Assembly: GCA_030686995.1 (NCBI GenBank)
Contig: CM060680.1
Location: 80,962,060-81,026,059, forward strand
DNA: 64,000 nt
Origin: Artemisia argyi
Lineage: Eukaryota > Streptophyta > Magnoliopsida > Asterales > Asteraceae
Reading direction: 5' to 3'
Shown here: positions 12,044-23,159 of the stretch, in pieces
Layout of the letters: every line of letters begins with the position of its first letter
How positions within the stretch are numbered: position 1 is the first letter of the stretch
Position numbers and translations under genes: made by a program
Notes under the pieces: model-generated
The model's database searches: none
The model's input: the letters and a program-made list of their open reading frames with translations, nothing else
Told to the model about the DNA's origin: nothing

Positions 12044-12263
12044 ATTTTTAACAAGGACTACGGGCATTAAAAAAAACCAATTGAATAAGTCTTCCTTGCA
12101 TGTGTATACGCGAAGTAAAAGTTCAAGTACGAAAGGTTCAAAATTTTGGTCCAAAACATGCAAAGTCACATCAATTTTGCCCTTTTTGGGTACAGGGTCG
12201 TTCATTAAATTTTGCATATATATCTTCAAATTGAAGATGCAAAATTGCATATATATTCAAAAA

Positions 12264-12417
12264 GAAATGATAAATGGACCTAATTGTGGACCTAAAGGTA
12301 TGTGGCATCATCTTGATGGATTGTAAAATAAGTGGGTCGTTGTCTATAGCCATCAGGATGATGCCACATGTTGTTAGGTCCATAATTAGGTCCACGATTA
12401 AGTCCATGTATCATTTC
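12264..12417. repeat. Hairpin-forming inverted repeat
   Basis: Starts GAAATGATAAATGGACC and ends in its inverted counterpart, TCCATGTATCATTTC. The internal parts GTGGCATCATC and GATGATGCCACAT also pair. The two arms of about 65 bp surround a short loop. Probable MITE; no clear target duplication. Confidence 0.55.
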
Positions 12418-12610
12418 TCATATTCAAAGTATGATGAAAAATTATTGTATTGTGTGAATCAAAAACTTGTAACAAAGATACATATTTAATTATTCATCTT
12501 TGAAGAGATATATATGCAATTTCCCTTTAAATTTTTTTGCGGCTCTGTGCTATGATTATAAAAAGATTTTTTTTGCGTCTCTGTGCTATAATTATTCATC
12601 TTTGAAGGGC

Positions 12611-12763
12611 ACATGTTAAAGAGAGTCTCACAGCCTAGGTGTCACTCTTTGAATGACAAGTAAGTGGTTGTGGGGTCTGATGCTAGCGGATAATGGAGAC
12701 CAATCAGTGATTGTTGTCTATTCAAACAGTAACACCCAAACTGTGAGAACCTTTTTAACATGT
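12611..12763. mobile_element. Small MITE with inverted repeats of about 40 bp
   Basis: The left end ACATGTTAAAGAGAGTCTCA mirrors the right end, which read backwards is ACATGTTAAAAAGGTTCTCA. Pairing continues through the GGTGTCACTCTTTGAAT and GGTGTTACTGTTTGAAT words. No coding capacity; superfamily not determined. Confidence 0.55.
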
Positions 12764-13663
12764 GGCGTTAGAGCACAAGTTAGAAAAACCGTTAAAAGAA
12801 GCCTTTGAGAGCGAAATTTCTAGCAAGTTATTTGATTATTTTTCCTTTTTACACTTTTTTTATCACACCATTTGTCTCTGTGTTTTTGGCTTAAGTACCA
12901 ACATTGTGGATGCATACGTGTATTTGAAAATAGAACACTAAGAACAAAACTTTTTTATCCAGTTGAAGTATGAGAAAACAGACAAGGAAAACAAAGAAAA
13001 TCGATGACAAGGTTATAAATAGCGCGAGATGTGGCGAGGCGGCATGATCAAGTCTCACGTTAGCGGTCAAGACGAAGCTTTTGCGTTTATAAGGCGTAGC
13101 ATTAGGCGGCACATAATATGAAAATATTTACATATTTATATCATATTTCATATATATCTAGTTTATAAAAAGACGTGGCATAAGGCTGCAAAAGACGTGA
13201 CGTGGTGGCATGACCAAGCCTCACGCTTTTGTGAGGCTTTTGCGGGGCCTTTGTGCGCCTTTTAAAACCATGATCGATGATGCGAATCACCCTACATCGC
13301 TAGGAATATGAAAATTAGATGCTCCTTGCACTTGTTGTAAGTGCTGAAATGTTTCTTTTTACCGTCTAGGATGTTGGGCTTTTTAAAACTCAAAACTAGT
13401 TCTCTATTTAAAAATACATTGGGCTTGAAAGAAAATTTGAAGCCCTTAAAAAATTCTAGTGTTGACCGTTGAGCAAGGGTGTTTGAATAAGGTGAAATAT
13501 ATAGTTTTGGGTTTCAGAGACTATATTAGGGTACGTATAGTTAAAGAAAGAATCTCTGGTTTTTTATGCTTAGTTTCATAGAAATTTGTAAAAGAAATTT
13601 ATCAACCACAAAATACTTGCAATATAAAAAAACGCGCCATCTAGTTCTCTTGTGAGTAAAAAA

Positions 13664-13984
13664 TAGGGATGAGCACGGTACCGGTCCCGTACAGATCCCG
13701 TACCGAATTAGTGGTTCCGATTTTTCCCGAGCAAAATTAATGGTACCGGTACCGTACCGAAAGGGATTCGGATATCGGTACCGGTATCGGTACCGGGAAA
13801 TCGGGTATTTCCCATTTTTTTTGGGAATTTCCCGATTTGGTACCGGTCCCGTACCGAATTAATGGTCCCGATTTTTTTTCACCTTATTTCGTAGTCCCGG
13901 TATCGTACCGTATATCGGGAATAGGTACCGTTTCGGTACAGTACCAGTTCGGTTCCGGGATTCGGTTCGAAATGCTCATCCCTA
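13664..13984. mobile_element. hAT-type MITE, TAGGGATGAGCA family
   Basis: 321 bp element with termini TAGGGATGAGCA and TGCTCATCCCTA (perfect 12 bp inverted repeat) and a perfect 8 bp duplication GTAAAAAA at 13656-13663 and 13985-13992. The interior is iterated GGTACCGG and TCCCG words. Confidence 0.85.
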
Positions 13985-14032
13985 GTAAAAAACAATAACA
14001 CATTAACACGTTTTCTATGTTTTGTGAAAAAT

Positions 14033-14994
<962 letters not shown>

Positions 14995-15068
<74 letters not shown>
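14995..15068. repeat. (TA)n tract between two palindromic elements
   Basis: About 74 bp of uninterrupted (TA)n, the shared border of the elements on either side. Confidence 0.95.
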
Positions 15069-15071
<3 letters not shown>

Positions 15072-15399
15072 GCTTTATTTTCATAACCCTGTTAAGTGCG
15101 GGAACTACGAGAACTCCAGTTTGCATTAGAAAACGTGCATGTTGATATAAAACATGTATGTTTTCTTACATACACCTTAATACAAATATCTGTGTAACAT
15201 ACATGTTCATATAAAACCATTTTGCGTTGATATGTTGCATTTAACAGGGTTTTATATGAACATGTATGTTACGCAGGTATGTGTATTAAGGTGTATGTAA
15301 GAAAACATACATGTTTTATATGAATATGCATGTTTTTTCTAATGCAAAATTGGAGTTCTCGCAGTTCCCGCACTTAACAGGGTTCTGAAAATAAAGATA

Positions 15400-15402
<3 letters not shown>
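15069..15402. mobile_element. (TA)n-bounded near-perfect palindrome, type 2
   Basis: 334 bp that folds almost completely on itself. The left arm has CCCTGTTAAGTGCGGGAACT, CATGTATGTTTTCTTACATA and ACATACATGTTCATATAAAA, and the right arm has the matching inverted words in reverse order. (TA)n tracts abut both ends. The sequence is unrelated to the type 1 element beside it. Confidence 0.7.

Positions 15403-15474
<72 letters not shown>
15403..15474. repeat. (TA)n tract, right border
   Basis: About 72 bp of (TA)n closing the second palindromic element. Confidence 0.95.
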
Positions 15475-15477
<3 letters not shown>

Positions 15478-16691
15478 CTTAAAATAGAAAATCTAAGGGT
15501 GCTTTTAGTTGGAGAAAAAAAAATTTCTTGTTTTCTATCTATAGTTTTGTAAAAATTTGAAAGAGAAATTTATCTTTACAGAACACCTGAAAATATAGAA
15601 AACTCGTTTAGTTGATGTTTGTATTTTATATTTTGAGGAAAAGGATGGAGGGTTGTATGTTACAATGGAAAACAATTAAAATTTGTTTTGTAAAGTTAGG
15701 AAATAAGATATTTTGTGTTTTGCTAATTTGAGCAAGATCTCCGTTTTCTTTGTTTAACACATTTTGTAGAAAAAACTATTTTGTAATTATTCTTATTAAG
15801 TTAGGAAACAAGGGATTTTTGTTTTGCGAAGAATTTTTAAAAATAAAGCAACTTTAACACGATTTCTATTTTCTTTGTTTTGTATAAAATGTTTTGTGAA
15901 AAACAAATTTGTTTTTCTTCTATCTAAACCGTAGTTCACAAGGAAGATTCAAAAATACATCCATCTTCTCTTTATTATGTGAATATCAAAGCAAGGAAAA
16001 CTACTACTATACATCATTATTATTTGGGAATAAATGTCAAGTTGTCACAAATATTTACTCAATGCTCAACTCTACTCCTCTACTCACATGTTAAAAGATT
16101 TACTTGAAGCTGATAATTCAAATATGCTATACAACTCATGTTTTAACAAGATTTCATGACAAATGATAAGAAATAAATGAATACAAAATTAGGCAATTTG
16201 TCCAACAGGAGCTATTACTATTTCTTTTCAAACTATTATATTCGTACAAAACAATATTAAGTGGGTACCCAACTTAGCAAACAATAAATAAAAATTGAAA
16301 CCATAGTTCTATAAAGAGAGACGGAGCCACGATTTTTAGTTAAGGGGAGTCATAATTATTTGTGATTTACAAAACCATCATATAATAGTAAGATACAATT
16401 AATAGATCGTCAAAACTTTGATTATTCATGAAAGGTTGAGTTTTACTTTGTTATGCGTCAAATACTATCCATATTACAATAACACCATATTACAATAACA
16501 ATGACAAGTTGTGCATTTTTTTTGATTGTCCTACTTTTGCAATAATTTATTTATTTTAATTTATTATTTTTATTATTTTTTTTGAACGACAACAAAATAA
16601 ACTCTTTATTTTAAGAATTATTTAGAAAATCTCACGAGTCTGAACTAAATAACTAATTATGTAACCAAAAGGTATTTAATACATTTTTTAA
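15475..16691. other. AT-rich intergenic stretch
   Basis: No gene or clear element. There are repeated TTTTGT-rich words between 15500 and 15920 and a direct duplication of CATATTACAATAACA at about 16470-16500. Confidence 0.5.
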
Positions 16692-17011
16692 GGGATAATC
16701 ACCAAAATAGACCGGGCAACCATGGTGAATTTGGTTCCAGCCCCCAGATCGGAAAATGTCTGTTTTAGACTGGGCAACTGGGCAACCGATGAAGTGTCAC
16801 TTTCTGCTAGTGACAAGTGTTGATCGTCTGTTAGTTTTTTGGCCAACTTGTCAGTTTTTTGGGCAACAGCCGCCAAATTTTGGGCAACTGGGGGCACTTG
16901 TCATCATATGGGTCGAGTTGCCTAGTTGCCCAATCTAAAAAACATATTTTTGAATTTGGGAGCAGGATCCGAATTCACCATGGTTGCCCGGTCTATTTTG
17001 GTGATTATCCA
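16692..17011. mobile_element. Mutator-type MITE, copy 1
   Basis: 320 bp with inverted ends GGGATAATCACCAAAATAG and CTATTTTGGTGATTATCCA and a perfect 9 bp duplication ATTTTTTAA (16683-16691 and 17012-17020). A 9 bp duplication points to the Mutator superfamily. A second copy is at 18710-19040. Confidence 0.8.
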
Positions 17012-17573
17012 ATTTTTTAATATGTAAAGAATATAAGAGATTGTGAATGGTACTTTAAAAAATTGCACTATGTGTATGTTTTTTTGAGTTTTTTATAGCA
17101 ACAACTAATGGATGTTAGTCTTATCTTCAATTAAAGATTTTGAACAACATATCCAAAATTAGGGTAAACTATGTCAAGTAATAGATGTCAAAGGGGCTAA
17201 CTAAAACTCTACATTTTAATAGGGTAAAACAAAAGTTTTCTTGGGCTCATATTACTATCGTCTACTCGTCTTCCCCATCAAAAAATTAAAAAAAAATACT
17301 CTGTTTTTCTAAAATAAAGAAGATGCTCTGTTTTTTTTAAGTTAAAAAATAAGCTCAATGTACTCCAATCTCCATAACAAACACAACCTAATTTGACACC
17401 TCCCATTTGTTTTATGCCTTGGGTCATCGTGTAACTGCAGACCGACCATGTTGGCGATGGCTAGAATGAAAAGTATGTGAAACTTGGCTTGGAAATTTGG
17501 AGACAAGGTGGGCTAGTTGGGCCGGTTGGGGTGGCCGAGCACCCGCCAGCCCCCTACTGGCTCCGTCCCCGTT

Positions 17574-17698
17574 TGTAAATGTATGCGTATTCAATGAATG
17601 ATAATCGGGATTACAATGAGTATATAAATACATGGATACTGACTAACTGGGCTTGGCCCAATACATAATACATAATACATACTAATAGTCCACTAACA
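17574..17698 (-). repeat. Short copia LTR (3' copy)
   Basis: 125 bp, read on the minus strand from TGTTAGTGGACTATTA to GCATACATTTACA. The partner of the same length is at 18367-18491. It includes the words GGGCCAAGCCC and TCATTCATTGAATAC. Confidence 0.7.
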
Positions 17699-18366
17699 GC
17701 CCCCGCAGTTGGAGTGAGAGAACGCCGAATGCTCAAACTGGTTCGGAACTCATCAAACAACGCAGACGGAAGCCCCTTACTGAAATATCGGTATACTGAT
17801 AACGTGAAGGAACATGCAAAACACGAATCTGTCCTTGTAGCAACCTGATCCCGAACAAAGTGAGTGTTAATATCGATATGCTTCGTTTGTTGATATTGCA
17901 TGAGACTAGATGATAGATATACCGTACTGAGATTATCACAATAAACGACAGTAGCAGAATGTAGAGGGGAGTGCAGCTCTAGAAAAAAATTCCGCAACCA
18001 CGAAGTCTCAGCTACCGCATTGGCAACACCACGAACTCCGCCTCAACACTAGAAAACGTGGCAAAGTGTACTGCCTCTTGGAAGACCAAGATAGGAGATT
18101 GTTGCCAAGGAAAACACAATAACTTGAAGTAGAACGTCGAGTAGTTGGGCAACCCGCCCAATCAATATCTAAATATGCCACCAAAGAAGAAGTCGTGGAG
18201 TAATACAACTAAAGACCATAATCCAAAGTACCGCAAACATAACGTAAAATCTTCTTAAGAGCGGCGGGATGAGGCTCCCAAGGATTATACATATAAAGAC
18301 AAACTTGCTGAACAACATAAGACAAATAAGGTCTAGTAAAGGTAGTGTATTCAATGAATGATACGA
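17699..18366 (-). pseudogene. Ty1/copia polyprotein remnant (end of RT to RNase H)
   Basis: Minus-strand pieces carry copia hallmarks: RPYLSYVVQQVCLYMYNPWE, LKKILRYVCGTLDYGL, then AYLDIDWAGCPTTRRSTS and LSWSSKRQ, the RNase H CDN motif in VVYCDNLSTVYLSSS, and TKHIDINTHFVRD. The pieces are in different frames with stops, so the gene is dead. Gag, protease, integrase and most of reverse transcriptase are missing. Just inside the right LTR the minus strand reads TCGTATCA, close to the start of a TGGTATCAGAGC primer site, and then passes straight into late coding sequence. A large internal deletion is the simple explanation. Confidence 0.8.
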
Positions 18367-18491
18367 TGTAAACGTATATGTATTCAATGAATGATAACTG
18401 GGATTACAATGAGTATTTAAATACATGAATACTAACTAACCGGGCTTGGCCCAATCCTTAATACATAATACATAATAATAGTCCACTAACA
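18367..18491 (-). repeat. Short copia LTR (5' copy)
   Basis: 125 bp partner of 17574-17698, with the same TGTTAGTGG start and TTTACA end on the minus strand. No matching 5 bp duplication was found outside the pair (CCGTT and AGTTC). Confidence 0.7.
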
Positions 18492-18709
18492 AGTTCTTGA
18501 ATTATGCAAAAAGTGAGCAAATATGTGCCATGAAATTGTGATTCTTTGATATATAGAGATTCCTACCTACGTATTGAGTAAATGTTAGCTTTGTGACAAA
18601 AGGAAAAATATAGAATCAATAGATTGATTCAAAAAAGAATAGAAAAACTTCACCTTTTGGAAGAAGAATTTGCACGAGTTGAAGAAATACAGTACGTAAG
18701 AAAGGGAAA

Positions 18710-19040
18710 GGGATAATTACCAAAATAGACCGGGCAATCGAGGGCAATTCGGTTCTTAACCCGGGATCCAAAAATGTCTTTTTTAGATCAGGGCAACTCG
18801 TACAATTGGGCAATTGACGAAACGTCACTTTTCTGCATGTGACAAGTGTCGCTTGTCTGCTAGTTTTTTGGGCAACTTGTGTATTTTTTTGGGCAACAGC
18901 CGCCATTTTTTGGGCAACTGGAGACACTTGTATCATATGGGTCGAGTTACCCATTTACCTGGTCTAAAAAAGACATTTTTGGATCCCGAGTTAGGAACCG
19001 AATTTTCTTTGGTTGCCCGGTCTATTTTGGTAATTATCCT
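18710..19040. mobile_element. Mutator-type MITE, copy 2
   Basis: 331 bp related to 16692-17011, with ends GGGATAATTACCAAAATAG and CTATTTTGGTAATTATCCT and a perfect 9 bp duplication AAAGGGAAA (18701-18709 and 19041-19049). Internal words GGCAACTTG, GGGCAACAGCCGCCA and ACACTTGT are shared with copy 1. Confidence 0.85.
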
Positions 19041-19495
19041 AAAGGGAAAATGGTGATGGTGGGAAATGTAGGCAAGAAACAAAAGCGAAAGCTGATAATA
19101 TGAGTGGAATGGAGTATAGCATCAATATAAATGTTTTAATCCAAAATATGAAAGTCATACATGTATGTACCAAACACTTGCAATCAAATCCATTACCATT
19201 ACTTTTTTTCAATTACCTCCTAAACACACCCTAATGGTTTACAATATATATACACGGATGGGGAGAAAAGGTTAAAGATATATTTGTTGATGTTCTATAG
19301 AATTAGAATCAAATGACAAATAAAACTAAAATGAGAATGATAAGAAGTAACAATAAACTCACATTTTATATGAATTATAAGTATAGATATGTATTAATAA
19401 AAACAATTCAAAATTTTCTATATGAATTATAAGAGTATTTTTATTAGGAATGTATTTTGTACCATATTTAAATTACCTGCAAAGTAACTCATTGC

Positions 19496-19496
<1 letters not shown>

Positions 19497-19539
<43 letters not shown>
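19497..19539. repeat. Poly(T) tract upstream of the first kiwellin gene
   Basis: 43 consecutive T. The type A genes at 27.2 and 49.0 kb have poly(A) tracts at the corresponding upstream position. Confidence 0.9.
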
Positions 19540-19542
<3 letters not shown>

Positions 19543-19874
19543 CCCAAATTGATGACTGGGATGATTTTTTATGAGGTGGCTTTTTGCCATATATGTAATC
19601 ATTATTTTATGTTATTTTATATAATATATAGATTTTTTTCCTAATAATCAGAATGAAAAATTTATTTTGTATGACTACCAGAGTGGACAAACTTGTATTC
19701 AACAATAGAGTAGAATCTTGTTTTGTAAGGTAAATTAGTTGAAAAGGCATGTTGTATTTCTATATATTATGATAAAGAAATTGAAGATGCAAGATCGCTA
19801 CAATATTATACATGGAAGGCTGACCCATAAAATGTAGTATGACCACAATTTAGGCTTGTTGATGAGCCATAGTC

Positions 19875-19884
19875 TATAAAAAAG
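19875..19884 (+). promoter_or_regulatory. TATA box of hybrid kiwellin gene
   Basis: TATAAAAAAG in the context GAGCCATAGTC-TATAAAAAAG, 78 bp before the start codon. The same context precedes all four type A genes, which shows that this gene has a type A promoter. Confidence 0.7.
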
Positions 19885-19961
19885 AAATCACTTTACCTTG
19901 CAATGCATTCAAAAGAAGTTTAAAAGATATACACAATTACACACACATTGTTAGATAGAGA

Positions 19962-20513
19962 ATGAAGACCTTCTCTTTACTTTTTATCTTGGCTCTACTG
20001 GTCGCTTCGTCATTTGAGATAAGAGCTCAGACTTGCAAACCAAGTGGTGGTATCCGGGGAAAAAAACCACCCGCTGGACAATGCAATCGTGAAAATGATT
20101 CAGATTGTTGTGTCCAGGGTAAGTTCTACACCACGTACACATGCTCGCCTCCAGTGACTGGTGGTACGAAAGCCACACTTACGATTAACAGTTTCCAAAA
20201 GGGAGGTGATGGTGGTGGTCCATCGGAGTGTGACAACCAGTACCACTCTGATGACACACCAGTTGTCGCACTCTCAACCGGATGGTATAAGGGAGGGGAT
20301 AGGTGCCACAAGTATATTACGATAAATGGAAACGGGAGGAGTGTGAAGGCCATGGTCGTTGATGAGTGTGATTCTACAATGGGCTGTGATGCTGATCATG
20401 ACTATCAACCACCTTGTCCCAACAATATTGTTGATGCATCAAAAGCAGTGTGGAAAGCGTTAGGTGTATCGGAGGATAACTGGGGAGATTTGGATATTAC
20501 TTGGTCTGAATGA
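19962..20513 (+). CDS. Kiwellin / ripening-related protein, A/B hybrid
   Basis: Intronless 183-residue secreted protein of the kiwellin (RIPER) family. Residues 1-22 form a signal peptide ending at A22, with the mature protein starting QTC. Ten cysteines at 25, 41, 49, 50, 61, 90, 115, 136, 142 and 152 suggest five disulfides. NDS at 45-47 is a possible glycosylation site. The core has [38 protein letters not shown] and [19 protein letters not shown], the double-psi beta-barrel part of the family. It lacks the extra N-terminal kissper segment of kiwifruit kiwellin. Promoter, 5' end and residues to about 56 are type A. The DNA is mosaic to about codon 103, and the rest, including VTGG, CDAD and the 3' untranslated region, is type B. 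Kiwellins act in the apoplast in defence; a maize member blocks a smut chorismate mutase. This member's target is unknown. Confidence 0.93.
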   Translation: MKTFSLLFILALLVASSFEIRAQTCKPSGGIRGKKPPAGQCNRENDSDCCVQGKFYTTYTCSPPVTGGTKATLTINSFQKGGDGGGPSECDNQYHSDDTPVVALSTGWYKGGDRCHKYITINGNGRSVKAMVVDECDSTMGCDADHDYQPPCPNNIVDASKAVWKALGVSEDNWGDLDITWSE

Positions 20514-21411
20514 GTGCATCTCCTCTTGTAATTATGTATTATGGTTGTGTACTTGTGTAACTTAATGTTCTTGTAAATGAAACACGTGAATCTATACACA
20601 TGACTATATTGAATATTATGTAGATAAACAACAAAGTAATGAGTTATGTGGATTGTATAAGTAGTTAATATTGCATAAATATATAGCAAAGACACTAATA
20701 ACAAGCCCATCAGATGGTGGAGTAGCCAAGAAAAGTTGGTGGTTTGTCGTTCAATACGTACAATAAATTATAAGTCTCTCTTGTTCTTCCAGAGGGTTTC
20801 GTTTCAGATTTGTATTAGTTGGGATATAAAGACAGTAATATAATAGTACTAGTTATAACATTTTTATATTGGGTAGGCACAGGTTAAAAGATAAAAAGAG
20901 GTACACTAGAGGTATCCATAATCTTTTTATTAAAAAAATTGTAGATAGGAGACAAAGGTTGAACCAATAGATAATTAAACTAATACTTCAGCTGGCAGCA
21001 AAGGAAATCTAAAACTCAATACTGAAAGAAGCAAAAGGAAGTTTCAAAAATCAATATAACATCGTACGAGTACCCAGTACCTTTGAAAAAAATAGTTTTT
21101 AGTTATTGATATGCACAACTTTTTTTAAGGATTAATTCTATATTGACGTTGTAGAAAGGTGAATATAACCAGGATAGGATGGGTTTGAGAACCAAAAATG
21201 ACATGTTTGATCGTTACTTAGCTATCTGTACTAAGTATTGCCTTCACTAGCTTCTTCTTGTTAGTATTCATTTTAGTTTTATATAACTCATATTTCTGCT
21301 GATTTTTTCTAGACAATACTAAGAAGTTAGCAGAATCTACAATGTTAACGAGATGTATATCCTGGGAAAAACAAACACAAAAAAGCCAAACCATAACAAA
21401 ATGCACAACAC
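20514..21411. other. Type B 3' flank of the hybrid gene
   Basis: The untranslated region and flank (GTAATTATGTATTATGGTTG, AAATGAAACACGTGAATCTA) match the flanks of type B genes, not of type A genes. The stretch CATCAGATGGTGGAGTAGCC is shared with the flank at 60.6 kb but missing after the B genes at 24.8 and 46.6 kb. No gene seen. Confidence 0.6.
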
Positions 21412-21594
21412 CTAAGCCCCTTCAAGTCTTTCTATTAGCTGAGAACCACAAGGATCAAAACCAGAAGAAATCAGGAAGGCACCATTGGAATATATAGTGG
21501 TTAGAGATTTGCTGCAATGTGATATGATCCAACGAAAGAAATCATTTAGAGACTGCTGAAACTCTCGCCAAAGTTTCATACTTTTATACAACAA
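21412..21594 (-). pseudogene. Terminal exon-like gene fragment X, copy 1
   Basis: The minus strand reads a coding-like peptide ending in TAG, with the segments LNDFFRWIISHCSKSL and SNGAFLISSGFDPCGSQLIE. A TTTCAG acceptor-like site lies just before the best-conserved part. It recurs after the B genes at 26121-26292 and 48000-48171, and in broken form near 60.97-61.16 kb. I do not recognise the parent gene. It looks like the last exon of an unrelated gene that was caught in the duplicated block. Confidence 0.4.
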
Positions 21595-21957
21595 CCGGAC
21601 AGTTGTCTATCACAGCATTGATACATTAAGAGCTCACGGAGTAATAACGCCGAGGCAGCGTTATTTCCTAGCTGGCATGCTGTCAACGGCGTTATCATGT
21701 TGCCTCCATTTCCAACCCCTCGCGTTAGGCCAAACGTTTCCCACGGCCTTGCTATGATAACGCACGTTAGTATACTTTATGTCAGTTGCAAAAAAGGCCC
21801 CCTGCATAAAAATGTTACCCTTTGGTAACGGATACAAAAAAATAAAATAAAATAAAACCTAAATTATTCGACTGTTTTGTGTGTAACGGTTTAAAAAAAA
21901 AAAAAAAAAAATCCTACCCTCTTATAAATAGAAGGTAAACCGATCTATATACTCACC

Positions 21958-21994
<37 letters not shown>

Positions 21995-22034
21995 GATCCA
22001 ATCACAAACCAAAAAAACAACAATTCGATCCAAA

Positions 22035-22160
22035 ATGTCAAGACGTGACGATCAAGGTTTGAAAATGAGTGAAGTCGATCCGGACGCGGCCCCTTGGATC
22101 AAAATAGAAAAACAAAGAATCATGCTAACATATAATTTGCAAGATCCGCCAACCGACTAG
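22035..22160 (+). CDS. Small ORF inside the Harbinger-like element
   Basis: 41-residue frame from ATG at 22035 to TAG at 22158-22160, starting MSRRDDQGLKMSEVDPDAAP and ending NLQDPPTD. A TATAAATAG box lies about 110 bp upstream and an A-rich leader (34 A at 21959-21992) lies between. This could be the truncated start of a transposon-encoded protein. No family is recognisable, and it may not be translated. Confidence 0.3.
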   Translation: MSRRDDQGLKMSEVDPDAAPWIKIEKQRIMLTYNLQDPPTD

Positions 22161-22172
22161 GGTTTTTTATTT

Positions 22173-22179
<7 letters not shown>

Positions 22180-22242
<63 letters not shown>
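22180..22242. repeat. (TTA)n microsatellite
   Basis: About 20 uninterrupted TTA/ATT units inside the Harbinger-like element. Confidence 0.95.
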
Positions 22243-22877
22243 GTAATGTTTTTATTTCGTAGTTTATTTTGTAACTTCTTTTTATTTTATTTTATTTTAT
22301 TTTTATTTTTATTGTAATGTTTTTATTTCGTAATGTAATGTTTAATTTTATTAATGAAATGTTTGGATGTTTAATAAATGAATTTGTTAGGGGTAGAATT
22401 TGTAAAATTGTAAAAATTGGTGTTATTGGGTGTTATGATTTACTGGTGTTTTTGATGTTATGTTATTTGGTGTTAAAATGATGTGACGCTGACGTGGCAG
22501 TGGTGTTGGTATTATTTAGTGTTATGACTCCTTGTGCTCTAATGTTGAAAAGGAGCGCAAGTATACTTATTTTCGCAAGTGAAGGTTGTTGGAGATAATG
22601 TGTTAACTGGAGTACATAAGATCGAAGTTCTTTTGCTGTTAGCTCTCAGTATATTTAATGCTTTTATTATTCTATTTCATATTAACAGTAAGAAAATTTT
22701 CACTGTTAATTGTACAAGAAGATACTAAAAGTGTTTGATCGACATGTATTAATGTTATCAATCATAAGCTTATTATATTTTGGTAAGATTTCTACCTCTA
22801 ACTATTAGGACAAGAAAAGTGTATATATTTCTAATACGGTTGGTAAGGTAGGTAACTCATTTTCGAAGGTTGGGACT

Positions 22878-23120
22878 GTGGTTGTTTCGGATAGCGAGGG
22901 CAGTGATGATGATGAGGTTCTTGAGGATCACAATGCGACTACTAGCTTTATGTCTTATTGTGGTTCTACGAGTGGTGGTGGAGTGAACATGAAGACTTTT
23001 TTGGAGAATTGGAAAGGACATACCTACGATTATAATCCTTATGATGATAATGACCTTGAAGACTTTGGCCTTTCTGCTGCTCAACTGAAGGATGCTGGTG
23101 TCCATGATATCCGGCTATGA
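22878..23120 (+). pseudogene. Acidic ORF fragment of unknown origin, copy 1
   Basis: 80-residue frame with an acidic, Ser-rich start (SDSEGSDDDEVLEDHN) and a C-terminal part MKTFLENWKGHTYDYNPYDD ending in HDIRL. The copy at 44615-44854 is one residue shorter with scattered changes. It looks like the C-terminal tail of a transposon polyprotein, since LTR-like sequence follows, but I cannot name it. Confidence 0.4.
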
Positions 23121-23159
23121 TAGGTTATTTTTCTTTCTTGACCGCATAAAATGGCATGT

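Larger units (their letters stand above)
21630..22539. mobile_element. PIF/Harbinger-like non-autonomous element
   Basis: 910 bp with inverted ends GAGCTCACGGAGTAATAAC and GTTATGACTCCTTGTGCTC and a 3 bp duplication TAA (21627-21629 and 22540-22542). The TAA target is typical of PIF/Harbinger. The paralogous flank near 26.33 kb has the uninterrupted sequence GATACATTAATGTTG, so the empty site is visible in the same window. It contains a TATA-like TATAAATAG, two A-rich tracts, a 41-residue frame and a (TTA)n run. Confidence 0.8.

Noticed and set aside
20126..20353. A 75-residue antisense frame repeated under every kiwellin gene
   Set aside because: It is a shadow of the conserved coding strand; its conservation follows from the kiwellin codons, and there is no separate promoter or start context.
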